A stretch of 64,000 nucleotides of DNA from Aspidiotus rigidus (taxonomy: Eukaryota; Arthropoda; Insecta; Hemiptera; Diaspididae). The number at the start of each line of letters is the position of its first letter. The stretch's first letter is position 1. The notes under the pieces are model-generated. The model made no database searches, was not told where the DNA came from, and was given only the letters and a program-made list of their open reading frames with translations. Shown here in pieces: positions 38,271 to 50,052 of this stretch. The stretch spans positions 14,302,501 through 14,366,500 of the forward strand of contig JAVHKY010000054.1 of NCBI GenBank assembly GCA_035079385.1. The letters run 5' to 3'. The position numbers and the translations under genes are program-made.

Positions 38271-40802
38271 GTAGAACAAAAATTAACGAAAATTGGGTGT
38301 TTTACAATTCAAACTATCAGAGGACAGACAAGTACTGCTGACCAATCCAGGAGCAGAAATTCCGAGAGTTGGCGCTAAGAGGATATTCTTATTCACTGAG
38401 TGATAATCGAAGAGTGAAATCTGACCTGTAAAAATTCAAGAACTGAAGACTTTTTAAATATTGTGACTTGCCCCTCCCGCAAGAAATCAATTCATCTAGA
38501 TAAAATCAAAGGTGCCTTATTGGGAAGGCAAGGTTCTTTTCTGATAGCGGAAGATACAAATTGGTGATTTCGAGGTAAGGCGAAAATTCATTGAAAGGGC
38601 AAAAAAAGTATCATACTCCCCGCGTTTGCACGAAAACTATAAGCTTCTTCAATTCTTATTTTTCGTACTAGCACATACCTACTTATATTCATGGTCTACA
38701 ATTTCGGATCGAAGGTCGGTCTAGTTAAATGCTTTACAGGCCCATAAATCCAACGTATCATAAGAACGTAATCTACGGTCAGTCTATGAGGCAGACGTGT
38801 ATCTCATTATTATCATTCCTTTAAATTAATTTATAATACATAATTTTAATTCGCGTTCAAATTGCGTTATAGCGATCTTCAAAGTCCGTCAATTAAGTAA
38901 CCATTAGTTCGACGGGTGTGTCACCCGAGTCTTACAGTTAATAATAATTTGTAATTATATATAGATTGCAGAATGAAAATAATCGAAGAAAGATCGTTAG
39001 AGAAGACCATATACCATAAATGAACAATTCGTGAACTGGTGTTTAAGTGAGCTCGCGATAATTGGGAACGAGTGCAATTTACGTGTGGGTGGAAGCCTGG
39101 AAGACGGTTGATTTTTCTATACGTACTCATCAGAAAAGAAATTGAACACAACGCCGCGAGGATAGAGGCAGCGACGAGATCAGGCGACTTGCTAACCATT
39201 ACTGTACACAATACAATTTCGATTTTCGCAATGCTCGTTAGATTTTTCATATTCACAACTAGGCGATGTACGAAGAAGATAGCTGTATAAGGGAAAAGGA
39301 ATCCACAGTCGGTGTTTATGTTGACATTATTCCTTGTAAATAGCTTTGGTATATCGTGAATGATGGTACCAGATCGTCCAAATAGGAATGAAATTAATAT
39401 GGTCTCGCGTAGCCGTCTCCACTCCTTCTTTTCCTCAAAAATTCTCGACTCGATTGCCCTTACGTTACTTTACGATCCAATAAAAATTTGCGGCTACTAT
39501 TTGTAGAGTAAAAAACCTTCACATACTGAACTTAAAGATACGGGACTTCCATAGTAGGCCTACGTAACGAATGTTGCCTAGATGAACCGCGACAAAATTA
39601 CCCGAGGAGACTATTTTTCAACGTAATTATATTTTTACATAATGCTTTCCATATAATATTCAGACCTACTCCTTTCAACGATTTAATTTGAAAATTATGG
39701 GTCATTGTTTACGACGTCGAATTATAATAATGTGCGTATTGCACTACACATCCACATGACCACCAGCGTTCTTCAGTCCTACATCAATTTTGATTATGGT
39801 AACAAAGGCACAGAATTACGTAGTTAGGTGTTCGTATCATATGTTGCTTCACGTGAAATTCCTACACAAAAGTCAATCGAGAACCCAGACCATACACCTA
39901 CCACCAGAGTCGAACGACCTTAGCGTGCTGCGCCGAAAAGTAATGATATTTGAAGAAGCAGGGGGAAAAAAATGTTGGCGGAGCAATTTCTTTGAAGCTT
40001 TACATTAAAACATTCTCGCCAAAAAGGTAATATCGGACCGCATCTCGCCTACTGAAGTTCATTCGGATACAACGAGAAACCAACTGCAAAACTGGGTACC
40101 ATTTATCAAACGCCTTTCTGAATTTCACGATAACGGGTAGGAAAAGACGACCACTATAGCGTCGTAGAGAGGAAATACTGTGTAGCGGATTCTCGATAGG
40201 ACGAATATGGTAAATATTATAATTCGACTATATATTATGAATGGAAATGCTTTAGACCGCGAGTTGTATGACATCATCTATCATTATACGACGATAGATG
40301 TGTGAGGTAATCAGTATAATGTATCTATAACTTATATAAGGATAATTTGGCTCACAGGCCAGATGAGAGCTATCAAATGACCCAAATAATTGTTTTCTTC
40401 TTTTTCTTTCGATGAATATTCGTAAGCTGTTGCAAAAATTTAAAATATGGTACCTATATGTCAACAAAACTACTGGTCGAATTTTGAATCAAAATGAATG
40501 ATTCATCAATAACATTTCAAGGTTTTGTGAGAATCTAGCCACTGGACGGCAGCCAGAAATTTTTCTAGGTTTACGTCAGAATAGGGCGGACATTCATCCA
40601 AAAACTACCCTTACGGCTGGCACCCAGACAAAAATTTTCAAATCACTCTCCCTTCTCTCAATAAAACAGGTTTTCTGTCGAGCTTTCTCTATTTCCGAGC
40701 TAGAGATTATGGGGAAGAAAAATTCAACTCCCGAATAAAGTACCTATACAATAAGGGGGGGGGGGTTAGGAAAGATTGTATTTGAAACATTGCAAGCCAT
40801 AT
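38271..40802. other. Non-coding stretch, no gene seen
   Basis: Frames at 38921-39256 and 39790-40008 match nothing known. A moderately CpG-bearing stretch lies around 39.07-39.19 kb. Confidence 0.45.
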
Positions 40803-40959
40803 CACGAAAGGAGGAGCAGATAGGTACGAAGTTGCACAGATGAAAAAACTTTATTTCGCTCTTGAAAATGAGCTTATCTGGTTAGAAACCGCGGTCAAGT
40901 GTGTAAATAAAAATTTTTCCTCTGTGCAAGTTCTTACCCATCTGCTCCACCTTTCGTCA
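40803..40959. mobile_element. Foldback element, about 45-bp imperfect arms
   Basis: The left arm reads 'cacgaaaggaggagcagata' then 'ggtacgaagttgcacag'. The right arm is the inverse: 'ctgtgcaagttcttacccat' then 'ctgctccacctttcgt'. There are scattered mismatches, and the loop is about 75 bp. No coding sequence; class unknown. Confidence 0.7.
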
Positions 40960-43583
40960 CAATGGGGACTCGGAAAACTTTTGATAACTCAGCGGTACTA
41001 GGAAAAATTCGATATAGCAAGCTAAGGAGGAGGGGACTTCAAAAATTTCAACCATGGAACTGTATTTGTGAGGAGGTAAATTTGAAAAGATATCAACTTT
41101 CCACTTGAAAGTATGAGAAGATTGATTTTTAAACGATCTGCATGAGGAGCAGTCAACTTCCAAGCTAAAGCTATGGGCAGTAAGACCCGGAAATCTCCGT
41201 TGAAATAATAAGGATTGAAATAAATTCATGAGTGAAAATTTATTCCAAAAGCGGTTATTGACATATTGACAAACCCGTGCAAATTCGTGTCTGACACGAG
41301 CGACCTGACCAGTTGTTGTACACATGCAAACTGTACACGAAGGAAGTCGTGGAGAGTGCAAAATACTGCACATCTATTTGAATCGTTAACTTATTTTTAA
41401 AGCACACATCATCCTACGATTTGTATAGTATTTAAGGTACGGTGTATTTTACTTCTACAATAAGACTGGAGACGTGCAGAACAATATTCACATTAAGAAA
41501 ACGTCTGTCCGGCAGCAATAAAATTCGTACGAATTATTTTATAATTTTACAGTATTCTGGAAAATCCTACTCACAGCTGTTCTCTACGGTACCGGTACCG
41601 TTCTTACAAGTACGAAACTCATTCCAGATCGCGGAAAGCCTCCACAAGTTGAACCTACACATTTATTTCGACTACCTCCGTAAAATAGGTAGTGCAGAAG
41701 TTTTGCTTTGATGGTAGCGTACAGCATACATACAGGCAGGGAAGGTGATCTGTGTTTCCTTATTTGGAATAACAGGTTCCAGCGAAAATGAAAACAGTGA
41801 TAAACACGGATGAATGAATGTAGGTAGTATCGAATGTAGGCAGATGGTAGAGAATGGTTTGAACACATACTCCCTAATATTTTAAATAGAGTAACTTGAA
41901 ACAAGAAAATTAAACTAGGTATTTCGAAAGTTCTTGAAGATATTACGTCAAAGAATCTTAAGATATCTTTAGTCTATAATTCGCAAATCTTTTAAATTAA
42001 AACTCCTGCGTCATTCCCGCCACGCCAAGATCGATTTGAACACTTCATTAATCATTGAAAAATTATGAGAAATTTGTAAAATTTTCTTTCAACCTTGGAT
42101 TCGTACGAGTATTTATAGAAAATGAGGTGGTGGGTATTGATTGATTTAATTCTAGTTCTGTAAAAGGAATTTCACAATACGGCGCGGCGAGAGTATGACA
42201 TGTACCTATGTTCTAGCGCACAATATTATTAATTTCTCTAACGCAGAGACCATGTTTCAACCTCTCAATAAAATCATGAAAGTGCTCCAATCTTCTCACT
42301 GTGCATTTTAGCTCTTTTTGAATACCAAATATGAATCATCCCTGGTTCAAAAATTCCAACACTTTTGTATAAAATTTGTATCATTTTTCTCTTGTTTAGG
42401 ATTGAAGCATAGGAGCCCTTTGGATCGGCCCACTGTTGACGATTGCTTTGTAAAGCTTGGCTTGGTTTGGCTCCCAATAGATTCTTTATGAGCTTCAGCA
42501 AAATAATTTGCTGACAGTGCTTCAAGATGAGCTCGGACTTCAAAGAAATATTCTACTTCTGACCTAATCCATGATATTGACGAGTCAACAATTTACAAAG
42601 AAAGAATATAATATGCAAGATCAGCAAAATGACATAGGTACAACGTGAATACTTTCTTCAAAATATTTACTTTACAACTGGAAAAGAATTATTACATAGG
42701 TACAACCTATACAAATGCTTTTCTTTTTACAAGAATTATTCATCATTCTGAAGTATAAATTAGATCCCCTCTGAATTAATTTTGATAAAGATATGTAGGT
42801 ATACATAATGCAAAATCTAATATCTGATGGCTACACGCCTCTAGCTTTTTGCAGATGCTGTAGTATATAGTATTACAGAAAACTGACATGAATAACCCCT
42901 TTAGGGCTATGCTTTACCAACCTTGGATCGATGGAATTATGATTGATTTGTGGCCGCAGTAGGTATTTGGACAAATTTGCAATCAATTTGCGTCACATTT
43001 ATTGGTAAAACTGGTCCCTAATATAAGGAGAAATTCACCACAGCCACTGACGGAATCAACAGGAACCTCAATTTTCCATCTAACTCGTTTTTCCTCCTCC
43101 TTCTTTATTTGTAAGAGCATACAAACAATACTACCCCACTTTGCTTATAGATTAGGTACCTATCTACGTTACAAAAAACTACAATGTAGTACCTAAGTCA
43201 GTATAACGCTCATCAAGAGCTCAAAGACTCCATTAAAATGATCTTGTAATAATGATACGTTGATCAATTCAGTATTTCAAATGATTTAGAAATTTCAATT
43301 AATACCACAAAAACACTTCAATGATAATAGAATTGAAGTCAAGCTAGGCTGAATGTACAATTATCACTTATTTTTTCAAGAATCGTGGAATTTGCATGAG
43401 GGATATAATGGCTTACTCTTGCAGTCAGGCTTCAGGCCATGACTATATTTCTGTAATCAGAAAATTCGACTCAAATTGCTCAAAATTGACCCCAAGAACG
43501 CTGTCTCACAACTCATCCATATTTTAGGGAAAATCGGTTTGTGCCTGCAGCAACCACCTACCACTTTTGTCATTTTTTCCATC
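40960..43583. other. Non-coding stretch, no gene seen
   Basis: A 138-codon minus-strand frame (40957-41373) begins inside the foldback element's edge and has no recognisable domain. A 16-bp palindrome ACGGTACCGGTACCGT lies at 41587-41602. Confidence 0.45.
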
Positions 43584-43710
43584 TATACTCCGTTCACATT
43601 AAGGAAGGATAGAAATATGATCTCGAGGACGGAACGCTCCGGGTAATTTTAATCTACCGTTCCGTTCTCAAGGTCATATTTCTATCCTTCCTTAATGTGA
43701 ACAGAGTATA
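43584..43710. mobile_element. 127-bp MITE with 52-bp arms (Stowaway-like ends)
   Basis: TATACTCCGTTCACATTAAG starts the left arm (43584-43635), and the right arm (43659-43710) is its inverse with four mismatches over 52 bp; the loop is 23 bp. Ends in TA and a CTCCGTTCACATTAA-type terminus recall Stowaway-type Tc1/mariner MITEs, which duplicate TA on insertion. It sits 395 bp upstream of the TRAPPC6B start and so may lie in or near its promoter. Confidence 0.8.
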
Positions 43711-44104
43711 GTAACAAGCGGCCATGTTATAGTTAATACTGATTGATTAGTATTTCAATTTCCGTACGGTTCGCGTAAAATCTCCCACTATGCGATCTTC
43801 GTGATTTTGCGTTTTCGTTTTACCCACGGTCCTGCACTCCTGCGTTACATTATTTCCTCAATTTCTAGCATCTTGGTTTTAGAAAAATATTATAAGTGGC
43901 TGCACTGATCCACTATTATTCTTATCAATTTTTCATGAAGTTCATGAAAATCATGATAAACACTACAACGGATTTAATGAATCAACTATTCAACCAAAAT
44001 TTTCTCAACTCAAATAATAATGACCGGTGAAAAGTTAATTTTATTTGCATTTTTTTAATGCTTGTACGAAGTATCATGATCACTGATATAATTATTTAAT
44101 TGCA

Positions 44105-44810
44105 ATGGCTCTCCAAGATGTATTGTTCGAATTCCTTCATCATGAAATTGTGACGTATTTCAATGAAAAACCGGGCAAGGAAGTAAGATACAACCTACGT
44201 ACATATTGTTAGTAAATCATATTTACCTCAGGATAAGAAATCATCAAAGAAGTATATTTTTAGAAAAATGATATCGCTGAGCTAGAATATTTGGGATTTG
44301 CTTGCGGCTATCGGATAATCGAAAGGTAACGAAATAGAGTACGAGAATAATTGAAAAGTTCAAGGAATTCCTTGATTTACAGGATATAATGTTTTGTAAT
44401 TGTAGATTAACCAAGGACTGGCCACGTTTCAAAGAAGAATTAGACATGTTGAAATTTCTATGCACCGATTTCTGGTCATCAATATACAAACGCCAAGTTG
44501 ATAATCTGCGAACCAATCATCAAGGAGTGTACGTCTTGTTGGATAACGATTTTAGATTTTTGAATAGGATTTCAGCCGGAAATCAATACGTAGAATATGC
44601 GCCCCAAGTGAGAAGAAACTCCTGAATATTCGCTGTTCATGTAAATTCTTCATAAATAGTCCTGTAATTGAGTTTAATTTTCAGTACGTAACATTCACAT
44701 GTGGATTGATCAGAGGAGCTCTTGCGAATCTAGGTATAACGTGCATTGTCACAGCCGAAGTGCATACGATGCCTGCCTGTAAATTTCATATTGAAGTGCA
44801 GAGATCATGA
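44105..44810 (+). CDS. TRAPPC6B: TRAPP complex subunit 6B (Bet3/Trs33 family)
   Basis: Four exons, 44105-44182, 44264-44325, 44406-44607 and 44685-44810, join in frame to 155 codons plus TGA; human TRAPPC6B has 158 residues. Introns are 81, 80 and 77 bp with GT-AG ends. Diagnostic segments: 'KFLCTDFWSSIYKRQVDNLR', 'TNHQGVYVLLDN', 'SAGNQYVEY', 'FTCGLIRGALANLGI' and 'VTAEVHTMPACKFHIEVQ', all in the family order to the C terminus. The protein is a small core subunit of TRAPP, the tethering complex and Rab1/Ypt1 exchange factor at the ER-Golgi interface, where Trs33-type subunits pair with Bet3. The N terminus 'MALQDVLFEFLHHEIV' matches the family start, so the ATG is secure. It converges on TPK1; a candidate AATAAA is at 44984-44989. 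Confidence 0.96.
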
Positions 44811-44956
44811 ATTTCAAACCCTGAATGGATTTTACTGTTCATATATAATATATATACTTATTTTTTGTACGTTATAAACTTTATTATTCATATTCTGTAC
44901 GTTTTATCCGAAGATCGTTCTGTTGGAATGATACGCTATCAACTTGACTAAGAAAT

Positions 44957-44989
44957 TTTATTTTCAACAGCTTAATTTGCAAAAATAAA
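44957..44989. terminator. Opposed poly(A) signals of TRAPPC6B and TPK1
   Basis: AATAAA at 44984-44989 on the plus strand follows the TRAPPC6B stop by about 175 bp. TTTATT at 44957-44962 is AATAAA on the minus strand, 115 bp after the TPK1 stop, with a second at 44880-44885. If both are used, the two transcripts overlap at their 3' ends. Confidence 0.55.
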
Positions 44990-45076
44990 TTAATGACTAT
45001 ATTCACAAATTAGGAAACTAGGACAAAAAAGGAACACAATAGTGACAGATCATATCTAATGTCTCGAAAATACGGA

Positions 45077-46317
45077 TCACATACTTATTTTTTCGTCGAT
45101 ACTCATAGTCCAGATCAATTCATGAGTCGTGGTTACGATAATTTTGGCTTCATCTTTGGTAATGTCGTATGCATTGCTACTACTAACCATCTTACCAAAT
45201 TTTAGTTCTCCGTCATCTAAAAATGAACATAGCATCATTCTAGGGTCGGTATCATAATATCTACCTTGATTGGGACGTCTAATTCAAAAAAATCCTTAAT
45301 CATTATACTAACGTAGATTCCACTTCAAGCCTTCGGTGGTAACATGGTGACATGGATGTCCAACAGGGATTAATGCGCAATAAGATTCATTGGTCCATAA
45401 GTATTGTGGTACACGTAAAGTGTGAGAACCTGGCCTCAGGAGCCATGTAAGACTTCTATTACCAAGCAGAAAAATGTTATACTTATTTAAAGTTTCGTGA
45501 GAGGAAACTTTGAACAACAAATTTAGGTTTTGCATGATATGGTCCAGTCGACCAACATTATCACAGTATAGGATCACATCAGGATCCTGAAAATAAAAAT
45601 ACTTGAGTTGAAAACCATCCGACTATGACGTCAAGAATGAAATATAGGTATCTACGATTTACACTTGTGCTTTTCGCCAAGATTTTCAAGCCTTTGAAGG
45701 AATCGGGTTCGTTCTGATCGGGAGTATTGATGATCTCGACTTTCTGCGTTTTAAAGAATTCGAAGACATCCGCGCGGATCGAATCAAAATCCCCACTTAA
45801 AACGTTTGGTAAATCTTTGGTACAGTTTTCATGAGTTTTGGCGAACAATAAATCGTACAACTCGTTTCCACCGCCATCGATGAGCATTTTGAAATTTGCT
45901 GTAAAATAAAAGACGTTTTGTTACATCATCTTCAATTGGGAATAGAATGAACAGAATGATAAGAGATTAGCAAACTAGACGGTGAAGAATGTTATCGTAC
46001 TGAAGGAGAGATAGATAATTAAATTTACAATTGCTCAATTATGCAATATTTCGGTCTCTTTTCCTCTTCTCAAGCAATCCTTGCTGTTTCGTAAACGGTG
46101 ACTATAGAAATTATTCTTGGAAACGCTGGCAAGTCGAGCATAGAGAATATAATAATATACCTTTTCTCCATATAGACGTGAAGAATTCCGGGCTTACGAT
46201 CGGCGTATTTAGAACTGCGACAGAATAAGGGCCACGAAAAATATCTGAAATATTCCATTCATATTTAGACGGTGTCGAAAACGAATAATTTTTCGAGATT
46301 TCTGAAGGCGAGTTCAT
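45077..46317 (-). CDS. TPK1: Thiamine pyrophosphokinase
   Basis: Minus-strand exons 46161-46317, 45663-45898, 45313-45586 and 45077-45216 splice in frame (introns 262, 76 and 96 bp) to 268 codons plus TGA; human TPK1 has 243. It transfers pyrophosphate from ATP to thiamine, making the coenzyme TPP in the cytosol. Seen in order: 'DGGGNELYD' (residues 60-68), the catalytic acidic loop 'SGDFDSIR' (87-94), 'NTPDQNEPD' (110-118), 'GRLDHIMQNLNLLF' (143-156), and in the C-terminal thiamine-binding domain 'LIPVGHPC' (203-210) and 'VTTEGLKWNL' (213-222). The N terminus is about 20 residues longer than in human. ATG 46317 is chosen because an apparent 46-bp intron (46354-46399) in the leader brings a stop in frame four codons upstream of the splice. 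Confidence 0.95.
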
Positions 46318-47113
46318 CCAAAAGTGTGGGCGCAGCTTATGTCGAACTGAATCCTGATGTAAATTAAAACCAATCTCAATTAATAATTTCAATACTTACG
46401 AAAATTAATCAACTCAGACGTTTTCCTACCTTCAATAAACACTTCAACATATTTAATACTACTAGTAGTACACTGAAAGACATTCAAGGCAATTCAGGCT
46501 CCGTCATTTCACTCGATCACCATTGCTGGATCACTGAGGTAAAGATAAACTGAAGCCTTTCAATTCAGTTTTATTGTCTCGAAATCGCGAAAAACTTGTT
46601 TAGTAAATTGCTATAACTCACCCATATCCCGGTCGGTTCAGACTCTACCGATATCAACGTAGCTAGCGGTATAAACAAATTTATCTTCGACCTCATTGCC
46701 ATCAGCATCATTAGATTTGTGTGGCTGGGGCTGTAAAAACAGAGAGCAGGGTTACGGCCACTCTACCCTTTCGTGCTCCTCTCAGTCCTCATTCGAAGCA
46801 TGGAAATTCGTGTGCAGAGTTCGTGTACTGAAAGTTCGAGCACGCTCATGGACTGTACGCGGCAATCGTGCCTCGTGAAATATCGACTTTCATCGACCTT
46901 TTTCGTGCGGTAAACAAAATACCCGAACATCAGGTAAAAGTCATTTGCAGATTCACTATCACTTATCAATATTTTCTTTTGGTTAATTCGTTCGGTCGAG
47001 TTGTCAATTTTTGTAAAATTCTGCAGTTAAAGTTTATTATATAGGATTCATCGAACAAAAATTCAATCCGTCCACAAATTTAATCAATCAGTTGATTTCA
47101 AAGTATCCCTACG
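46318..47113. promoter_or_regulatory. Divergent upstream region shared by TPK1 and RTRAF
   Basis: The two start codons face away from each other, 796 bp apart. The left part holds the TPK1 leader, with a putative untranslated exon ending at the GTAAGT donor at 46399-46394 (minus strand). A less AT-rich block at 46.72-46.88 kb has a frame on each strand but no protein resemblance and probably marks the promoter. No TATA box can be assigned. Confidence 0.5.
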
Positions 47114-49296
47114 ATGTTCAAGAGGAAACTGCTCGCCCTAGAACATCCGAATGTAGAAGCAGTGATGAATATTGATAGTAAGAAAATTTTTTGTAGTATC
47201 TACCGGTTGCCGGTATCTTTATTTTGAACTGTGCATTAGATTTCGAGAAAGTATAATTATGATTCAATGTCATTGTTTGTTTCTAATAGATGAAAAACAA
47301 TTTCGGGGAGTAGTATTGTGGTTGGAAAATATGAAAATTCGACACTATAAAATAGAAGATCGAAAAGGCTTGAGTGAGCTAGACAGTTCGAACTGGACGA
47401 ATCATTTCCACAAGTATTTAGGAGATATCGAGTGCCCATTTGTATTTAAATCCAAGAATGATCAATTAGAGTGGCTCTTACAATATGCCATTAAACTTGA
47501 ATATTCTGACAATGGTGAGTTGTTAACACTAGCCTTATTAATCTTCCGTTGAATTGGTTCCTTGTCACCTACTTTTAAAAATTATTATTCTGTTTTTCTA
47601 TTTTCTTGTTTACAGCCGAAAAATATATGAATTTAACGTCTGATTCCGTTCTACAGAAACAAACTGATGCGCCGACAATTGTTTCTTCCAATCCGCTTGA
47701 TTCCTTAGATTGTAAGTTCAAATATCCTATAACCCAGAAAGCACTGACCTCGATATAAATTACTGAAAATCTTGATTCAAATGGAAGAGACGTTCCCAAA
47801 TTGTCACTCCAATATTAATTGAATTTACGACTTTATTATAGTTAGCACAAATCATTCTTATTTGTGTAGAAACGCTATTTCTTTTCTACAGATTACTGAT
47901 TAGTTGATTAAAATTATTGCCTTACTGTATGTAGTTGAGGTTACATCAGTATAAGCAAAAATTTCAATTCGAAATCCTAGAGATCACAATTTTACTTTTA
48001 TAAAAAAAATTGATTCCCAGTAATGAAAACACTTATTTTGGGTTCCAAAGTGTTATTAATTGACTGGTGCAGTGGTTTTAACGTATCGAATTAGGAAGTC
48101 ACATTGTTCACGTGTACCATCTCTGCTGAAAATTATGAGGATCTGCCATAGTGCCATACTATAATATTGTAAACTGTATTCGACCTTGCCATAATATTAA
48201 TGAATCGCAGATTGTAAGATTATCATAAAAACGTAGTAATAATTCCATTCGAGGAAATTATAATACACAGAGAACAAAATTCACAAAACACAAAGGTTAC
48301 TAGTCTTAATTTAAAAATTTTATTGAGCAAGTGCTTTCGGATGATGGAGAATACAACTCTAGTAACCTTTGTGTTTTGTGAATTTTGGGATTTATGTGTC
48401 GTAATAGAGAACAAAGAATTCTTGATGCACAGAGAACTTATTGTCTTTTCATTTAAAATCACGTTTCATCAGAAGAATCGATTGAAAGTTAAATCATGAC
48501 CATATTTTTTATTCATACATTTTTATTATTCTTTCGCAGTTGAAAGTGAGGACTTCAAGAATGGGGTTCAATCTTTAGCAAAAATATTAAACGTCACGAA
48601 TCACCCGGATCACCTAGTAACACTCCAGGCCGTCAGTAAAGTTATTTGTGACAGATTGAATCCAAGTGCTGTTCAAAATCCAGATTCGATCGTACCGAAG
48701 GTATCGTTCTTAATCTATTTTACGTGCTCGTTTCTTGGAAGGAATGGAAAATAATTGTCCGATGGAAGTTGAGTTTCTCGTATTTGTAATCCTTCCAGTT
48801 TGTTCGTCTTCCTCTAATTTTTTGATAATTCAACTTTCGAGATGAAAGAAGAAAATACGAGTGTTGTTGTAGGGAGGGTATGCGAAACTTCAAAATACTG
48901 TAAATTTTACTAGTTGAAATCAGTTTTTTAAAAACTCAACAGAGAAACTGAAGTAAATAAGCCAATTGTGTGAAGGATTTGAAGCTTTCATGAATTCTCT
49001 TCTTTCCAGTTTGCTATTATATTTTATTAAAATTTGTTATCCACGTACAAAAAATTCTTTCTTAAAAACGATTCGAAAATTTCTTATTTCAGGGAAAACC
49101 ATTTCCATTCGCTGAAACCAGTTCAGGTTTGAAGACGAATGATAAGCCACTCAGCGAAGCTGGAAAAATTTTAAGAATGTTGTTTATTCAGGATCTCCGA
49201 ACTCTTCAAACGGCTATCAATGAATGTATCGTAGCAGCTCAGAAAGTTACTGCAAATCCGAAAACTGATACTAAATTAGGGAAAGTTGGATTCTAA
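47114..49296 (+). CDS. RTRAF: RNA transcription, translation and transport factor (hCLE / C14orf166 / CGI-99)
   Basis: Five exons, 47114-47177, 47290-47514, 47616-47711, 48540-48700 and 49093-49296, give 249 codons plus TAA; human RTRAF has 244. The introns are 112, 101, 828 and 392 bp. Matching segments run the full length: 'MFKRKLLALEHP' at the start, 'VVLWLENMKIRHYKIEDR' (29-46), 'LQYAIKLEYSDNAEKY' (85-100), 'DFKNGVQSLAKIL' (133-145), 'EAGKILRMLFIQDLRTLQ' (204-221) and 'NPKTDTKLGKVG' (237-248). In animals this protein is a subunit of the RTCB tRNA-splicing ligase complex, and of cytoplasmic RNA granules with DDX1 and FAM98. Acidic and Ser-rich residues in the middle (about 101-130) are a poorly conserved linker, as in relatives. 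The large third intron contains a hairpin repeat. Confidence 0.96.
48275..48387. repeat. Perfect 29-bp inverted repeat inside RTRAF intron 3
   Basis: CAAAATTCACAAAACACAAA-GGTTACTAG at 48275-48303 is exactly complementary to 48359-48387, with a 55-bp spacer. 'cacagagaac' also occurs directly repeated on either side (near 48266 and 48429). This is the signature of a small foldback MITE or a recent inverted duplication, and it lies in the one unusually long intron (828 bp) of the gene. Confidence 0.8.
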
Positions 49297-49417
49297 TTTT
49301 TCTGGTTCAATGAGGAGAGGCGGCCGATTCGATGTCGACCACTTTAACGACATCAGATTATGTGCTACGCTCGGAAGAACACCTCTAAAAGTAAAACTCA
49401 GTGCATATTTTGTTGTA

Positions 49418-49436
49418 AATAAAATTAATTAATAAA
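49418..49436 (+). terminator. Poly(A) signals of RTRAF
   Basis: AATAAA at 49418-49423 and again at 49431-49436, about 122-140 bp after the RTRAF stop codon. The facing DMAC1-like gene has its own AATAAA (TTTATT at 49670-49675 on the plus strand), so these two convergent genes do not need to overlap. Confidence 0.65.
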
Positions 49437-49753
49437 AATTTATCCCTTTTAAAGCAAATTTTTCATTAGAGTAATCAAAAACGAATTTTCTAGAGACAAA
49501 AAATGAAGTTTTTCTAGGAAACGCATGTTATATTCAAGAGTACTCGCAGTATGTTCGGTAATAAATGGAATTTAGGCGATAGAAATCATTCTTGAATATT
49601 GTACTGTCTGAATTAACCTGCGCCTTCGAGTAGGAATCTGGCAAAATGATAGGGAACAAAGCTCAGAAATTTATTATTTACAAGATTATACATTTTTGTA
49701 GGATTGCTGACTAATATTTTCATGACGTAATACATCGTCCGATTTTCTCATCG

Positions 49754-50052
49754 TCAGTTGGCATTTTTCGCGTCAAAAGGAATATGAAACGGTGGCAGTT
49801 GGAAAAGTCTTGCAACTCCAAGACTAGCCAGACCTAGAAAAACGAACATCATTCGAGAGAAATAAAGGAGTGTCAAGAAAAAATGAATTTATATTAATAT
49901 TACTAACCGAGCGAAAAAAGTCGCATTGGAAGTACTCCTTTTTCAAGCTTTCTAGCTTGAACGGCAACGTAAATTCCAGCACCAAGAAGTCCTACTCCAC
50001 TAGTTACTCTGCACGAGAAACAGTCTCTGTCTCGTTGAGTTATAGAACTCAT
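49754..50052 (-). CDS. DMAC1: DMAC1-like small mitochondrial membrane protein (DUF4536-type)
   Basis: Minus-strand exons 49908-50052 and 49754-49833 splice across a 74-bp intron (GTTAGT...TTTCTAG) to 74 codons plus TGA. The diagnostic segment is 'DCFSCRVTSGVGLLGAGIYV', matching the C-x-x-C-R-x-x-S-G-x-G-L-x-G-A-G-x-Y pattern of distal membrane-arm assembly component 1 (TMEM261), which human work places in complex I assembly. A second hydrophobic stretch, 'FSLGLASLGVARLFQLPPF', follows, giving two membrane segments, and the C terminus is short. An in-frame ATG 21 codons upstream (50115) would add a basic leader, so the start is not fully certain; insect relatives are of similar small size. An AATAAA lies about 80 bp downstream. 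Overall resemblance is confined to the motif and topology. Confidence 0.75.

Noticed and set aside
40957..41373. 138-codon minus-strand frame
   Set aside because: Starts in ordinary AT-rich sequence and ends at the edge of a foldback element; composition is not protein-like and no motif is visible.
47575..47799. Minus-strand frame overlapping RTRAF exon 3
   Set aside because: It is the antisense of a well-supported coding exon and its intron.
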